Assembly: GCA_023627715.1 (NCBI GenBank)
Contig: JAMAHW010000044.1
Span: 186,001 to 250,000, forward strand
Origin: Periconia sp. R9002
Taxonomy: Eukaryota; Ascomycota; Dothideomycetes; Pleosporales; Periconiaceae
Direction: 5' to 3'
DNA length: 64,000 bases
Part shown: positions 24,118-35,609 of the stretch, one piece after another
Layout of the letters: every line of letters starts with the position of its first letter
Position numbering within the stretch: position 1 is the stretch's first letter
Position numbers and translations under genes: made by a program
The notes under the pieces: model-generated
Seen by the model: the letters and a program-made list of their open reading frames with translations, nothing else
What the model was told of the DNA's origin: nothing
The model's database searches: none

Positions 24118-27100
24118 TCACCTGCTGCCGAAAATTGCTTGTGATAATCGTTTGGATCGACCCGGTTTTGGCGTCGGCGACGGGGGCCTTGACACAGAGG
24201 AAGCCGTGCTATTAGTGGGCGTGCGTTCTCGCCCCTCAGACGTGCTTTCGGGAATAGGTCTCAAGCTATTAGGGAGGCCCATATGATGCGGCGGCCCATG
24301 TGTTGAAGCCCTACTTGGAGCCACTGATGCAATAGTCCCAAAGGTGTTAACCCGAGTTGGAGAGAGGTTATCCTTCTTGTCCATGGAGCGAACGAAGCTA
24401 CCGACCAACATTTTGCGGACATCTCCGTTCACGTTAAACATTTCGTGGTCGATTATGTCCCTGCATATCATTAGCAAATTATCGCTGTCGACCTTTGAAC
24501 ACCGAGACCTACTTGAAGTTCTCTTTTTCAAGGTCGTCGTCCAAAGCCCGCAAGCGTTCAGTAGCTTCCGGATCATCTCCAAATTGGATGAATTGAATAC
24601 TGGCAGGTCGCTTGCTCTGTCCAGTGAGACCTCGCTTTTCCAACACCCGGAGCAATTTTTTTATGTACTGGAAAACGTCATCGGAATGGTCCATATCCTC
24701 CCATTTGCCATCTGTCAAAACAATCAGGGTAATGGCGTCTTTTTCCTTCTTCTTCTTATTGAAAAAATCACCAAAAATCCTTTCAATAGGCTCTACCATG
24801 TCTGAAACCACTGCAGGCACTGGCTTGGGCCGCATTTTAGCCATCTGTTTACGAAATGCCTTCACGTCTTTTCTATCTTCTAGAGTGGTTTTCTGGGACA
24901 TGGTGAAGTGCAGGTCCAGTTTGTCGTCAAAAGGCTTCGTCTTTAGGAACAGAGTTTCCAACAAGAACGTGGCCTCATCCCAAAAAGATTCCATACTTGA
25001 GACGTTGTCAACCAGAAAAACCTGTCTAGTGTCAGTCACCAGTAACACGTAGTGGCAAAGGTCTTACAATGTCTCTCTTGTCGAAATACTTCATGAGCAC
25101 TTCATCTGGATCTACCCGTTTTGATAACAAACCAACACTGTCCCGAACTTCCTCCCAGGCCTGAATGGCATTTTGAGGGGCTGGTCCAGTATTGATCGTG
25201 GTACGGGATCTTTCCAATGTCGAGGTCCGTCTCGACAAGTAGGCCGATTCCGGATATGTATCTGATGCGTGCTCAATGTGCACTTCTGGGTTCGGAACGG
25301 GAGGGCCATGATGAGGAGCGTCGTTTTCATCGCGAGATTGACCAGGTTCCCTGATCCTCGGTCGTTCGGCTGCATTTGGCGTAGGCACGGTCACTAACTT
25401 TGACATGACTTCATGTCGTCCAGTGGTCTTGAGGAGTGGTGGGGTCTCGTCTTTATCGCGTTTTGTTTTTGGGCGACTGCTCGGGATGGCTATTGTGGTA
25501 TCGTAAATCTGCTGCGTTGAAGTGCTTTGGGGCGCCGTAGATGCTTCTTCGTCAACGGGGAGCAATATGTTGGCAAAATTGTCCAATGGGCTGGCAGAGG
25601 CGTTTTGCGCGGCGTGTTGAACGAGGTCAGTCAGCCCTTCATAGAGCTCCGCTGCCGTCAATCGATTGGAAGGGATAAGTACGTTTTTTTCTATAAAGTC
25701 GAGGATATTCTCTGTGATTTGATCGGTTCTCCTGACGATCTTTCGCAGGTATGAATGCCACTCGAGAACTTCCGGGAGTATTCTCTCTCCATCATGGAAG
25801 TAGTCGCCGGGGGTCATCTTGGGGGCTAGGCGACCAGGTTCCGACTTCTTGATATGATTCTCAACGCCCTTTTGTCGCACACTCTTGAATTGATGGATGC
25901 CCTGAATGCCCAGAACCACCCAAGTTGCAGCCATAGAGAGCACGCATCCCATGGACCACACATCTGCACTTTGATCCACTTGAATTCCAATGTCAGGAGA
26001 ATGGCGGAAGCATTCGGGAGCAGCTGCTCAAACTTAGAACTTGATATCTCGTTGGGTGGATGTTCATACCATAAGACTTCGTCATGCCCCCCGCCTTGAT
26101 CTTTCCAATCGATTCTCCGTCGGTTGCAAGAAGCTTGCAAAATTTTGCGAACCCCGGATCGGCAAGTTTATACTTATCGCCAACCACAATGATATTGCCG
26201 GGTTTGACATCGTTATGCCAACTGCGCCAGGGATTAATTGACAACGAAAATATTTGTGGAAAGAAACCGTGTAGAACTTACCCTCGGTAGTCTCCCAAGT
26301 CAGTTTTCAGACAGTGGATGCCATTGAGCGCATTTGCAATCTCAATCAAGGATGCCCAGAAAAAATTGATTTCTTCAGGAAGAGCAGGCGGGTTACGGTG
26401 CATGAAGATGGTCATCAGATCAAATCTGCCGTACTCCAGCAGGATATGTCTGGTCGTGACTTGAGCATCTTCGTCCCTTTCCCCCAATGCAGTCACCGCT
26501 TTTCGGACTTCATTATACCCAAAGTTTCCCAGGCATTGAATAATGCCTTCATTCCCGCGAAGAGCATGGAAAGCCTCTGTCTCATTATGGTAATCAGATT
26601 CGTGATCGGGTTCGTAGGACTTGAGGGCGAATTGAAAGCACTAACTGTGTTAGCTCAATCTGTGCAGGCGCAAATTTTGTTCACACGTACTTCCCCAAAA
26701 TCCTTGTCATCAAATTTGCAGTCTTCTGCTGGTGGCAGTAAGGAGGCAAGTTCATCCGTGACATAGTCAGCTTGGACAAGGATAGCAAAAACAGACGCTT
26801 GGCCGCCTTTTCCGATTTCTCGCTTGCGACAGATTGGGAGCACCCTCGATTCTTCGATACAGGATAGGTCGATGTAAGGTTCAAAGATGAACGGACAGTA
26901 TTTAGACTGTTTCTGGTAGAAAGTATTGGCCCATTTGTCACCATTGCTTCGGTCAATTCGATTGAATTTGAGTTTAAGCTGTGTCAGATCCATAGGCAAG
27001 CTGGTATCGAGAATGCCTTCTCGTTTGGCTTGGTGAATCAGCTGGCCTTGTTCCATTTCGAGTAGGATGCCGAAGACTACTGCGCAACCGGTATTGCCAG

Positions 27101-27362
27101 ATTTGCCCGGCGCGCGACAAATCGATTTGTAATCTGGCAGCTGGACTTGGAAACTACTAGGGTAGTTGCGATAAACTTCCCGAATAAGGCGCTGTGTATT
27201 TGTTTCATTATGTCCTTCTGCCGTCGCTAACATCCATTTTACCAATTTCTTGACGCGGACATAGTTTTTGGCGCCGGGAAAAGCAGGCTTTGGTTTGACG
27301 GTGCACCTGTTTAGCGCTTTTTTGAACTCGTCGACTGCCGGCGGTGGCGACTGGGAATTCAT
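24118..27362 (-). CDS. Protein kinase-like domain fused to a von Willebrand factor A domain
   Basis: Six exons (27362-26691, 26640-26282, 26221-26070, 26023-25068, 25021-24513, 24460-24118) encode 996 residues; every junction is in phase. Residues 1-180 have no named domain. The kinase spans about 183-540: Gly-loop IGKGGQASVF, Lys231 in FALKSY, catalytic loop HNDVKPGN (His346, Asp348, Asn353), LADPGF where DFG is expected (Phe replaced by Pro366), and the AAPE motif rebuilt across an intron. A low-complexity linker follows. The vWA domain covers about 714-885, with DNVSSM in place of the metal-site DxSxS and IVLTDGKWED. A basic Ser/Pro-rich tail ends the protein. Kinase-vWA fusions are expanded in Pleosporales; their role is unknown. 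The start MNSQSPPP at 27362 is preferred; an in-frame ATG lies 90 bases upstream at most. Confidence 0.83.
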
Positions 27363-28065
27363 CGAGAAGTGCGACGAGCAGGCCGCGACGCGCGCAGCCT
27401 GAATGAATATAGGGAAGACGGCGAGCGCCGGGGGATCTGTTTGACGAGGCACACAGGTGATTACTCAGTAACCGTCTCTCTCGCGGAGAGTGGTTCCCTG
27501 AGACAAGACAGACGGCATTAGCTGGCCCAGCGGCAATGAAAAGGGCTGTAGGAGGCAGCGAGAGCGAATGAGTTTAAAAGCAGACGAGCTGGAGGAGAGG
27601 CTGGCGGTTATATTTTGGATAAGGCCTGTCGGCCAAGGTCAGCTCGTCTTTCAGAAGCGCCACAGTGCAGCCTGATTGCTGGCCCAGCCTTGCCGGCCTT
27701 TGCGCTATGGGCGGTGTTGCGAGAGGGCAGCATCAAAGACAAGCCTTTCTTCTATGTAAGGCAGTGCAGAATGACATGGCATAAGAACGGGCCACAAGAT
27801 CAAGGAAATGTGGTCGATCAGCTCTCTTGGTGTTGTTGTAGTTAGTGTACATGGGGTCAGTCCAAAGGGTCCCTTGGTCCCTTTGAAGCTTTCGCCGAGG
27901 CGGCTCATTCCTTCCCCCTACCCAGTCTAAGCCAACCGAGATGGATCCCCCACTGCCATCGTATCGAGACTTGGTACGTAATTCAAAGCCCAATCCTCTT
28001 CCTCGCCCTTCTTCGTCCCCGCTACTGGCTCCTTGCTCCTCGCACCCTCTTCTCCCCTGCCCGCT
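27363..28065. other. Intergenic between the kinase-vWA and CorA-like genes
   Basis: About 700 bases upstream of the kinase gene and downstream of the CorA-like gene. No gene is seen; the open frames lack signatures. Confidence 0.45.
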
Positions 28066-29778
28066 CTAAGCGCTTTTTTGCTTCTCGTCATACGATGACG
28101 GCATCCGCCGTTGTCTCCTCCGATCGGCAAAATAGAAGGCTGCGAACCCTACAGCAAACGTTGCCAGCGTTAGCGGGAGCGTCACGGCAATCCACATCTT
28201 CATCGCTTCCCAGGAGAAATTGCCGTGCCCTCCCTCGGTGTTCTGGTACTTAATAACGTCGGTACTAAAAAAAGTAGACACAAAAGTGGCAGGCAAGAAG
28301 ACAAATGTCCCAGCCGTGATTACCTTCATGACGATGGCCTCACGATATGACATGGTCGTCAGGTCCTCCATATTTCTAGTCGCCAAGCTTTGCAATTTCT
28401 GCAGGAGCAACGTTTTCCGGTTCTCCGTTATGCCCACCAGAACGGTTGCTCTTTTCTTCTGCCCCGCGAATGCGTGCATCATGTTGTTGACCTGCTGAAC
28501 AAACGTAGGTATTGCGTCCGGACATTGGGCGCTCAAAGTGAAGTTTTGATGATTTCCAAGCTTTTCGTAAAACGCCACCAATGCTTTCAGCACTTCCATA
28601 TTAGCTTCAAGAACCATGGTCGCGTTGTTCGCCTTTTCCTCAAATCTCTGCACCGCCTGCAGCGTGGTGGGGGCGAACTCCTTGTTCAGCCATGGACCCA
28701 CAACAATGAGTCTGGTCTGCTCGATGATTGGTTCATGCAAATCATGCGCTGGGGAAGGCACTCACCAGTTTATCTACGGCTATCTCCAGGTACTTGAGAT
28801 ATCCTCTCCAGTCTTCCATGGCCCAATGGCAGTTCATGAGATGTACCGTCAGACTGGACCGAAAGCAATTCTCGGGGGTATCAAAGGCAAGGTCTTCAGG
28901 TTTCCCAGGAACACCTCCTGTGAGCTCCATGACCTTATTCCTATAGTCATCAAGCCGGCCTTTTGCGTTCAGGAACAGCGAATTTCCATTCACAGCATCA
29001 AACTGATGGTGGAATTCGCTTTGCTGAACCGACCATTTCTGCTTGGTATAGTCGACCTTGATAGGCTCTTTGTCTATCCTTGCCACCCGTTTCAAGTTGT
29101 AGCAGAGCTGATACTGCTGCGCGCTCCTTCCCATGGGTGTAACTGCAGGGTATTTCCCCAGCGTGGTCTGGTCCAGGAAGCCACTGAAGCTTAACTCGCG
29201 CTGCTCTGGGGGGTTTGCAAAGACGCTGAGGAAGTCCACAATCGCGGGCATTACCTGATGATAGGACATTAATCGCTTCAGGATGCGAGACGTTACGTTT
29301 AACGGGTCGGTAGAGAATCTAGCGTACAGAAATCTATGCCTGTGAATAAATTTCACTTATCGACGCCATCTCGTCGCGATTTCTACTTACACGAATCGAC
29401 ATTTTGGATCCCCCCTCGGTGTCAAGATCCAATGCTTTTTCCCAGTCGCGGGGTCGATATATGAACTCTCCCCAAAATGGGTTCTGATGGCGTCCTCATC
29501 ACGGAATTGGGAATTAACAAAAACTGATAATGTTGGCACTCCTGAATGAAAATGTTGGACTAATGCCCACCTTGATTCTGGTTGTCCCAGTCTCGGAAGT
29601 GAATATCGACTTCGCTGGGATCTTGCGTTAGAAACGGTGGGTCTGTCGTTTCTAATCGTTCTCCGTATGTCTTCAGTACTCCTCTATATGCCGTTTTATG
29701 TAAAAGATTCTCGGGATAAATCTCGCACTGATTGTACGAGTTGGTGAATTGAGCAATCTGTTGAGTAGAAGTGGCCAT
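28066..29778 (-). CDS. CorA-like membrane protein
   Basis: Exons 29778-29571, 29541-29391, 29339-28766 and 28716-28066 give 527 residues, all junctions in phase. Most of the protein is a soluble, helix-rich domain. Two C-terminal membrane helices follow at about 441-461 and 485-506, then a basic tail RRRQRR. The first helix (AGTFVFLPATFVSTFF) and its placement are those of CorA Mg2+ channels, but the selectivity motif GMN is absent: the sequence there reads FFSTDV. Fungi have many such CorA-like proteins without GMN; ion transport is doubtful and a role in stress or incompatibility signalling has been proposed by context only. It lies 700 bases upstream of the kinase-vWA gene on the same strand. 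The start is the ATG at 29778. Confidence 0.8.
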
Positions 29779-30229
29779 TGAAAGTCCAAAATGCGATGCT
29801 GAGTTAAGTGGATAAATCCGAACAGATACAGATGTCAGGTATTATAAAGGACTGTGGAGATGAAAGGTCGAACAGGCTGTCTGCAGAGTAACTTCCACAG
29901 CCCGATGTGGCTTGCATCTGGTGACGCCCTGTGCATGGAGGGGTCCCGTCGAAAGAGAGTGCCAGAAGGCTGAGCCACCTGCATGATATATCTCGAGGCG
30001 ACTGTTTCAGCGCCTGAACATCACAAATCACAGTCCAGAAACATCATTCCGGTGGTCATATTGTTGATTTTGCAAGCATTAACGCGAGACAAAAAACAGA
30101 CTGTAATTAGGCATTGTGCTACACGTGTATGGAGCGATGCACATCCCATCGCACGCGATGCAAGCCGTGCTGTGTGCCCTGTCCACCAAAGCCGGCTTCT
30201 CCGCCTCCCTAGCCCACGCTTGGCTCCGC
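29779..30229. other. Intergenic, about 450 bases
   Basis: Lies between the CorA-like gene start and the small three-exon gene. No feature is recognised. Confidence 0.45.
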
Positions 30230-30685
30230 CTAGGTCCCGCGCAAGCCCTTGACGGCCTCCTCGTCTTCCTGCAAGCAAATGATCAGCAACAGAGGCCTCG
30301 CCACGAACCGCGTTTTCTATTGATGCACTCACCGGCGTAATGGTCTCGTCGACGGGAATCTGGAACGAGTAGAAGTCGTCCTCCTAGCGCGCACAGATCA
30401 GCACAGTGTTTCTCCGGCTCGCTTGATTTCAACGGGTACTTGGCTAAGGTAGGTAACCTATGTACGTACAAGCTTTAGCTGGAGATCGCTCTCCTTGAGC
30501 ATTGGAAATCGCGTCTCCAACAACCACGTCTTCATCGCGTCGAAGGAAATTTCGTAGCTGTGCAATGTTGCCGGCTTGGTTTTCACGCTCTTCTTCTTCT
30601 TCTTCGCTCCAAAGTTCCTCCAGCTGTCTGCGCGCAACGGTGGCGACACAGCCGATGCCTGGCCAGTGTTGCTCCGCGAGACCAT
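30230..30685 (-). CDS. Small three-exon protein of unknown function (101 aa)
   Basis: Exons 30685-30470, 30383-30333 and 30268-30230 encode 101 residues. Both introns have good borders (GTACGT...TAG, GTGAGT...CAG) and fall between codons, which supports a real gene. The N-terminus is Ser/Thr-rich with a lysine run (GAKKKKKS); the centre (SFDAMKTWLLETRFPMLKESDLQLKL) is helical; the acidic C-terminus reads PVDETITPEDEEAVKGLRG. No signal peptide or membrane helix is seen. The look is that of a small conserved nuclear or complex subunit, but I do not recognise the family. The start MVSRSNTGQ is the ATG nearest the conserved-looking part; an upstream in-frame extension is possible. Confidence 0.55.
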
Positions 30686-31394
30686 GATGGCGAGGTCCGT
30701 ACGGTGTACGCAATGTGGATCGCAGGGTAAATGAGAAGGCGCGAGGTTCCGGTCTTGAGCCGTCCCTATCCGCAATGTGGGTACGTATTACACTCAAATG
30801 AACGGTAACGCACGCAGATTTGATCGAGGAAGGGGCGAAATGGAAAATAAGGAGGGAGGTGCGCGGAAAACCTTCCTGCGGCTTGTGTTGTGAGAGGCCG
30901 CTCCTAGGCTGACTTTGTATGGGCCTTAGATATTGGTTCTGGCCTGGGGCTGCTGGAAGCCGCACCTGTGTAATACGAAGCGCGACTCAGCCCGTTGCCT
31001 GCGTGTTAGGCAACCGTGAACTTTAGCCGGTCAGCCTACCAGAGGGGTTCATGGCTGCCATCAGCAATCGATGTGCCTATGCTAAAAGCTCGCTTTCTAG
31101 TAAGGAATCGATGTTGCTTTTAGACAAAATTGCTCAAGTACTATTCTACAGCTGTAAGTACAATGATAAAATTATATCGAAAGAAAAACAAAAGTGTGTG
31201 ATATGCAAATAGTAGATTTACTAGGTGCGACTGCGACCACGCACGCGCCGGACACAAAAAGCCGCACTTAGTGTAGTAGAAAAGTGCACCTAACTTAAAA
31301 ATACTATCTTTTTATTAAAGTGTCTTCTTCTTCGCAATTAATTAACTTATCTTCTTTTACGTATTTTAGTATAGCAAGAGGAGAATTGTAGTCT
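30686..31394. other. Intergenic, AT-rich on the right
   Basis: Upstream region of the small gene, then (from about 31080) AT-rich, stop-filled DNA that may be the decayed 3' part of the neighbouring pseudogene or a degraded repeat. No intact feature is seen. Confidence 0.4.
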
Positions 31395-32523
31395 CAATTA
31401 GATCCAGCTAATAAGACACTCATTCGTTTCTATTAATCTTCATAGTCGTCGCGTGTGTGCTGTAAGTATAATAAGTAGACGCCACATAGCTTGTTTCGGA
31501 TTCTATGTGTTTTATCTCTAGGCCTTCCTCATCCAAGTCAGCCTCAATAATCTGTCGCCTAGTAGTACTGCAGGGTTTGCTCAAAGAATTCGTGTAGGAC
31601 TCGCGGTATCTCAGGACCTACCGCCTTCTAGAAATCATTTTCCCCAAGCGCGACGCAACTCTTTCATCTGCCACTGGAAATTTAGTCATAACATACTGGA
31701 TATCAAAGGTTTGGTAATATGAAGCGTCGGCTGTAGATGCTTCTTTCATCCGATCAAGCGGTGCTGGACGCCGAATAGGTAGTTTCCAAAGGCAGCTGAT
31801 TATGTGATTGATGAGGTCCAGGGATACCGAGGGATCAAGACCCGAGTCGTGGGGGATCTGGAGTTGGGGTCCTGTCGTTTAATGACTTGATCATCTTCAG
31901 AATCCGATGACACCTCCCATGGAGAATCATCGTCACTAGGCAAAGTTTCAGAACGATCATCCGAGTCGGACTTGTCAAAGTTCTGGTTATCAACCGTTTC
32001 CATGCCTAACTATATCAGGAGACTGACGCCAATACATTCACGCGCGGGAAAGCACACCTCTTTGTATCTAAATTAATTAGATCATTACGAAATAATGCGA
32101 GCGAATGTGCATCCTTACGGCATTTCTGAGATTCTCAAGTAGCCTTAAGACCTGACAATATATGAGCCAAGCGTTGATGAGAATGATGAATGCGTACAAT
32201 ACCTGTGCCTTATAGAATGAGGCTTCCCTCAGCCGGTAATCTAGCGACTTCTTCCACTGTCGCCCAGAATGCATGGCTCACAAGTTACCTGCCCAAAATT
32301 TGTACTTATCGAATGCATTCTGTATTGCTCCAAGGCTCCAAGCACGCTGATCAGGCGGAAGCGCAGCAGTAGCGTCTAGCAAGCTAGTGAAGCCATCGAC
32401 ACAGTCGTAATGCACCTGGGAGATAGAATTATTCGACGAAACCTCCGTGATGGCCACATGCGTACTTAGAAATGAACATGAGAGAGACAAAGACGTGGTC
32501 AACTTGCCTTCCTTCCTGCTCAT
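31395..32523 (-). pseudogene. Decayed acuF-like C2H2 zinc-finger family gene
   Basis: The ATG at 32523 opens a frame containing DKYKFWAGNL, then a stop, then AMHSGRQWKKSLDYRLREASF in the same frame. Intact family members read WAGN, a Gly, then this block, so TGA has replaced a Gly codon. An intron with good borders follows (KAQ joined to VLRLLENL). Further on, DDDSPWEVSSDSEDD and IISCLWKLPIRRPAPLDR lie in different frames, so an indel occurred near 31880. Another in-frame TAG follows LGKMISRRR, before LRYRES. The C-terminal zinc-finger part is not recognisable. This family, expanded in Pleosporales, is usually annotated as oxidoreductase acuF-like C2H2 zinc-finger; its role is unknown. It faces the DUF7580 pseudogene across 124 bases. 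Confidence 0.75.
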
Positions 32524-32646
32524 ATACAGGGAAAATCGCCCCCCACCAACATGATAACCCCGCGGGCACGGACCATCACAAGGCTGTCAAGTGAGATGGG
32601 TTGGAACGTCCGTTCCTCCATCATCCATATAACACATGCTCGCAGA

Positions 32647-34507
32647 ATGTCGGGCTTCGAGGTCGCTGGGGTTATACTTGGGTCGATTTCTCTACTCATT
32701 AGTGCTTTAGAACACTACTCCGAGGGTGCATGTCTTCCCCGGACAGAGTGAACAGCAGGGGTAAAATGCTGACTGTACCAGCTATCCACCATCAAGAGCA
32801 TGAGAAAGTATGAGCCCGTTTTTGAATACATCCATGCCACCTTCGTTACCAATCTCACGATCTACCGGAACTCCCTAGAAGAACTTCTGAGCCCTCTTGC
32901 ACTTTCAGATTTGCAACTATACGAGCTCTTAGAAGAAAAGGACGAGGCTGCTTGGGAAGAGCCCAACTTGGTGTCCTGCTTAAAACAGCGGCTCGATCAC
33001 AGCTATCTCCCTTTCAAGTCATCCCTCAAGCAATTGAATAAGAAGGTGGTTCTTTTCGGTCGAAAGTTGCAGCTGGATGATGAGTTTCGAGTGGGCATAT
33101 TGCCCCAATGTTTCCACCTTGTCTGAACTTTCCAAGCCACCATGGGTATCTCAACACGGATCCATCGACGCTAAAAAACGCGAGGCCTTTTTCAAAAACC
33201 CCATTAACCGTATTCGAGGAGGATTCAATTCCGAAAAATACCAACAACTCCTGGCATCAGTTGAGGGAGACATCGACCGCATATCCAAGCTGACGTCAAC
33301 AACGATCGCTTTGGAACCTATAAGACTGCATCGCAAAAGAAACACAGACACACAGTACTGGTCCAGTCTTCAAACATATGTGGAGCGCCTGTATCAGAGC
33401 TTCTTCACCCGATAGTCCTCGCAGTGCAGCTGTGGATGTCTTCATGAAGCAAACCTGCGACTTGAACTGCGAGATCGCAAAGCCGAACAGACGACCACGT
33501 TCAAGTTCCTATTTTCTTTTGATTTGACTGCGGTTACGTCGAAACAACCTGGGAGATGGCGTGCAGTCGAGATAGAGCCGTCCGGCGACCACGCCCCTAC
33601 GTATGTACCGCCAGACTCCTGCGCCTTCGCGAGTCTGTATTCGTGATCGAGCTGATAATGTATAGACCCGCAAGGACAAAATCTGTCCCTCGTGTAGTTA
33701 TTCAAGCACCCTCTGACGTCCATATCACATGGCAAGAATGTGTGAATACCGCTCCCACAATACAAGATTTATGCAAAGCACTGAAGAGCAGCCAACCGCC
33801 AGCTTCCTGCATCGGCTTGCTGCATGACACAGCTTTCAAACACCACATACATTCCCTCAAATTACCTCAACTACAAGTACGAAATCTCAAACGTACCACG
33901 CTGCAAGACATGCTCGAAGCGAACGCAGGCAAAGGATTCGACATCAAAGAAAAGTATATAGCACCACCAAACCAACCACCCAATCCCAATAACGTTCGGC
34001 AGATGCTTCCTAGCTCTCACCCTTGCTAGTGCAGTTCTACAGCTCCACGACACACCGTGGCTGCACGAATCCTGGACTATGCGAGACATCTTCTTCCTCC
34101 AGCACGATCAAACCCTCTCCAAGCAACCTTACGTCTCCAAGCGCTTCTCACCATCACCCACACCAACCCTTGCACCCCCAAACAACAAAACCAAACAAGC
34201 CATCCTCATCAAGTCCCCCACCATCTTCGCCCTCGGCGTCGCCCTCCTCCAGCTCTCGCACGCAAAACTACTATCCGCGTTCGCCACCCCCGAGGATTTA
34301 GACGCCCAGGGAAACCGCACCTTCTGGACGGACTACGTGATCGCGGATCGTCTCGCCAGCTTGCTAGCGCGCGAGCTGCCGAATTTCGCAATCGCGACAC
34401 GGAGGTGTGTACATTGCAATTTCGAGGGAGAGGTGTATAGTCTCAAGGATGAGGGGTTTCGGGAGAGGTTTTTTCAGGGTGTTGTGGTGCCGTTAGGGCC
34501 GGAATGA
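32647..34507 (+). pseudogene. Decayed DUF7580-family gene
   Basis: The ATG at 32647 begins MSGFEVAGVILGSISLLISALEHY, the standard start of this large fungal family. The next exon (from 32790, LSTIKSMRKYEPVFE) would need a GC donor at 32731 region. The frame then breaks near 33090: LQLDDEF is in one frame, WAYCPNVSTLSELS in another. A stop follows SFFTR at 33413, and further stops occur to 33660. Coding resumes with IQDLCKALKSSQPPASC, shifts again near 33990, and ends in the intact C-terminal domain (LALTLASAVLQLHDTPWL, IFALGVALLQLSHA, FFQGVVVPLGPE) at 34507. At least two frameshifts and several stops make it non-functional. Family members have a kinase-like C-terminal region and are linked by many to prion or NLR signalling, without proof. 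Confidence 0.78.
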
Positions 34508-35609
34508 GGCTTCGCTGGGTGTTACACGCGAGTATGGGCTACCTTCAACTCATTAACAGCGACCTATATAATACAAACATGGCGAACTTGCCAATACATA
34601 CGAACATAGGACCATGAAAACAGATTCTCCTGTCCGACTCGCTGTTTGTCAGGGTTTCCGTATTTATTATATTATTAATAACTTGGTTCCGTATGTGGTA
34701 ATTTTGCTTTATTACTATGATAAGTTGTGTGATCATACGCACCTCTAAAGCGCCAGGGTTGTAAATGCAGCGCTGCTTGTAAGCTTAGTAGTTGTTAAAC
34801 GAAGATCGTACTATTATTCGATAAGGCTCAACTCAACGCTCTTGGCGAAGGATTCCGAGTAAGGCTGTGTAGCGCGGTTAAATGTCAGGATGAATCATCT
34901 GAATGATCACATACCCAGTAATCACTTTTTATAAGGGTGGGTCACCGTGGGTAACGGGGAAGAAAGCCGGCCAACACCTTACACCTAACTCTACAACCAC
35001 CAGTTGACATTGCTTGTTATTATACAAATTAAATCGCCCATGTAGAATAGCCCAACGAAACACTTCCCGTGAGTAGAATTCAATTTCATAGTCTTGTTAT
35101 AGAAAAAAAACGGCTGCCTACGCGCTCGGCATCTCCAATTTATTACTGGTTAGGGTGGAGGCTGGGTATGGCTAGGTACACCGTTTGGCAGAGCTGAGAT
35201 AATAAGCAAGATAACGACTGTTTGGTTGAAATAGGAAACACTGAACAACCTCTCGACGTTTATACATGTGTGGTTGGAGAACAATCAGGGGGATTCTACC
35301 TCAACCAAAAGACGTTTATACATACACAACAAGACTGTCCTCCTATGACAGTTGACGGAAAATTAACTACCTAGATTTATAGTGTATGTATCTAGTCTAG
35401 TGGCACAGTCCCCCAAAGGTATGTGTCTAACACAGCCCACTATCGGATCTGCGACAGTAAACTCATAAAAAGACATCCAGGCTCTTCCTGATCTCACAGT
35501 ACATGAGTCATGCACTCAATCCTCTTCATATTCGTAACCTCCAAACTCTTTTCAATCACCTCAACGCTAAATTATCGATCCTCAAATCAATCCATCAAGG
35601 TGAATCAAC
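34508..35609. other. Intergenic with a truncated 5S rRNA copy
   Basis: About 1.1 kb of AT-rich DNA. It includes the truncated 5S copy (34540-34650) and two copies of a short word GACGTTTATACAT near 35256 and 35309. The right end is the promoter of the ankyrin gene. No other gene is seen. Confidence 0.45.
34596..34650 (+). pseudogene. Truncated 5S rRNA gene copy
   Basis: The first half of the 5S gene at 38411 recurs here (ACATACGAACATAGGACCATG, then AAAACAG) and fades out by about 34650, leaving no 3' half. The upstream 56 bases are also shared, including TATATAAT at the same -31 position and the word TACCTTCAACT. It is therefore a duplicated and truncated gene with its promoter, not an independent insertion of RNA. 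It lacks most of the internal control region and should be silent. Confidence 0.75.
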
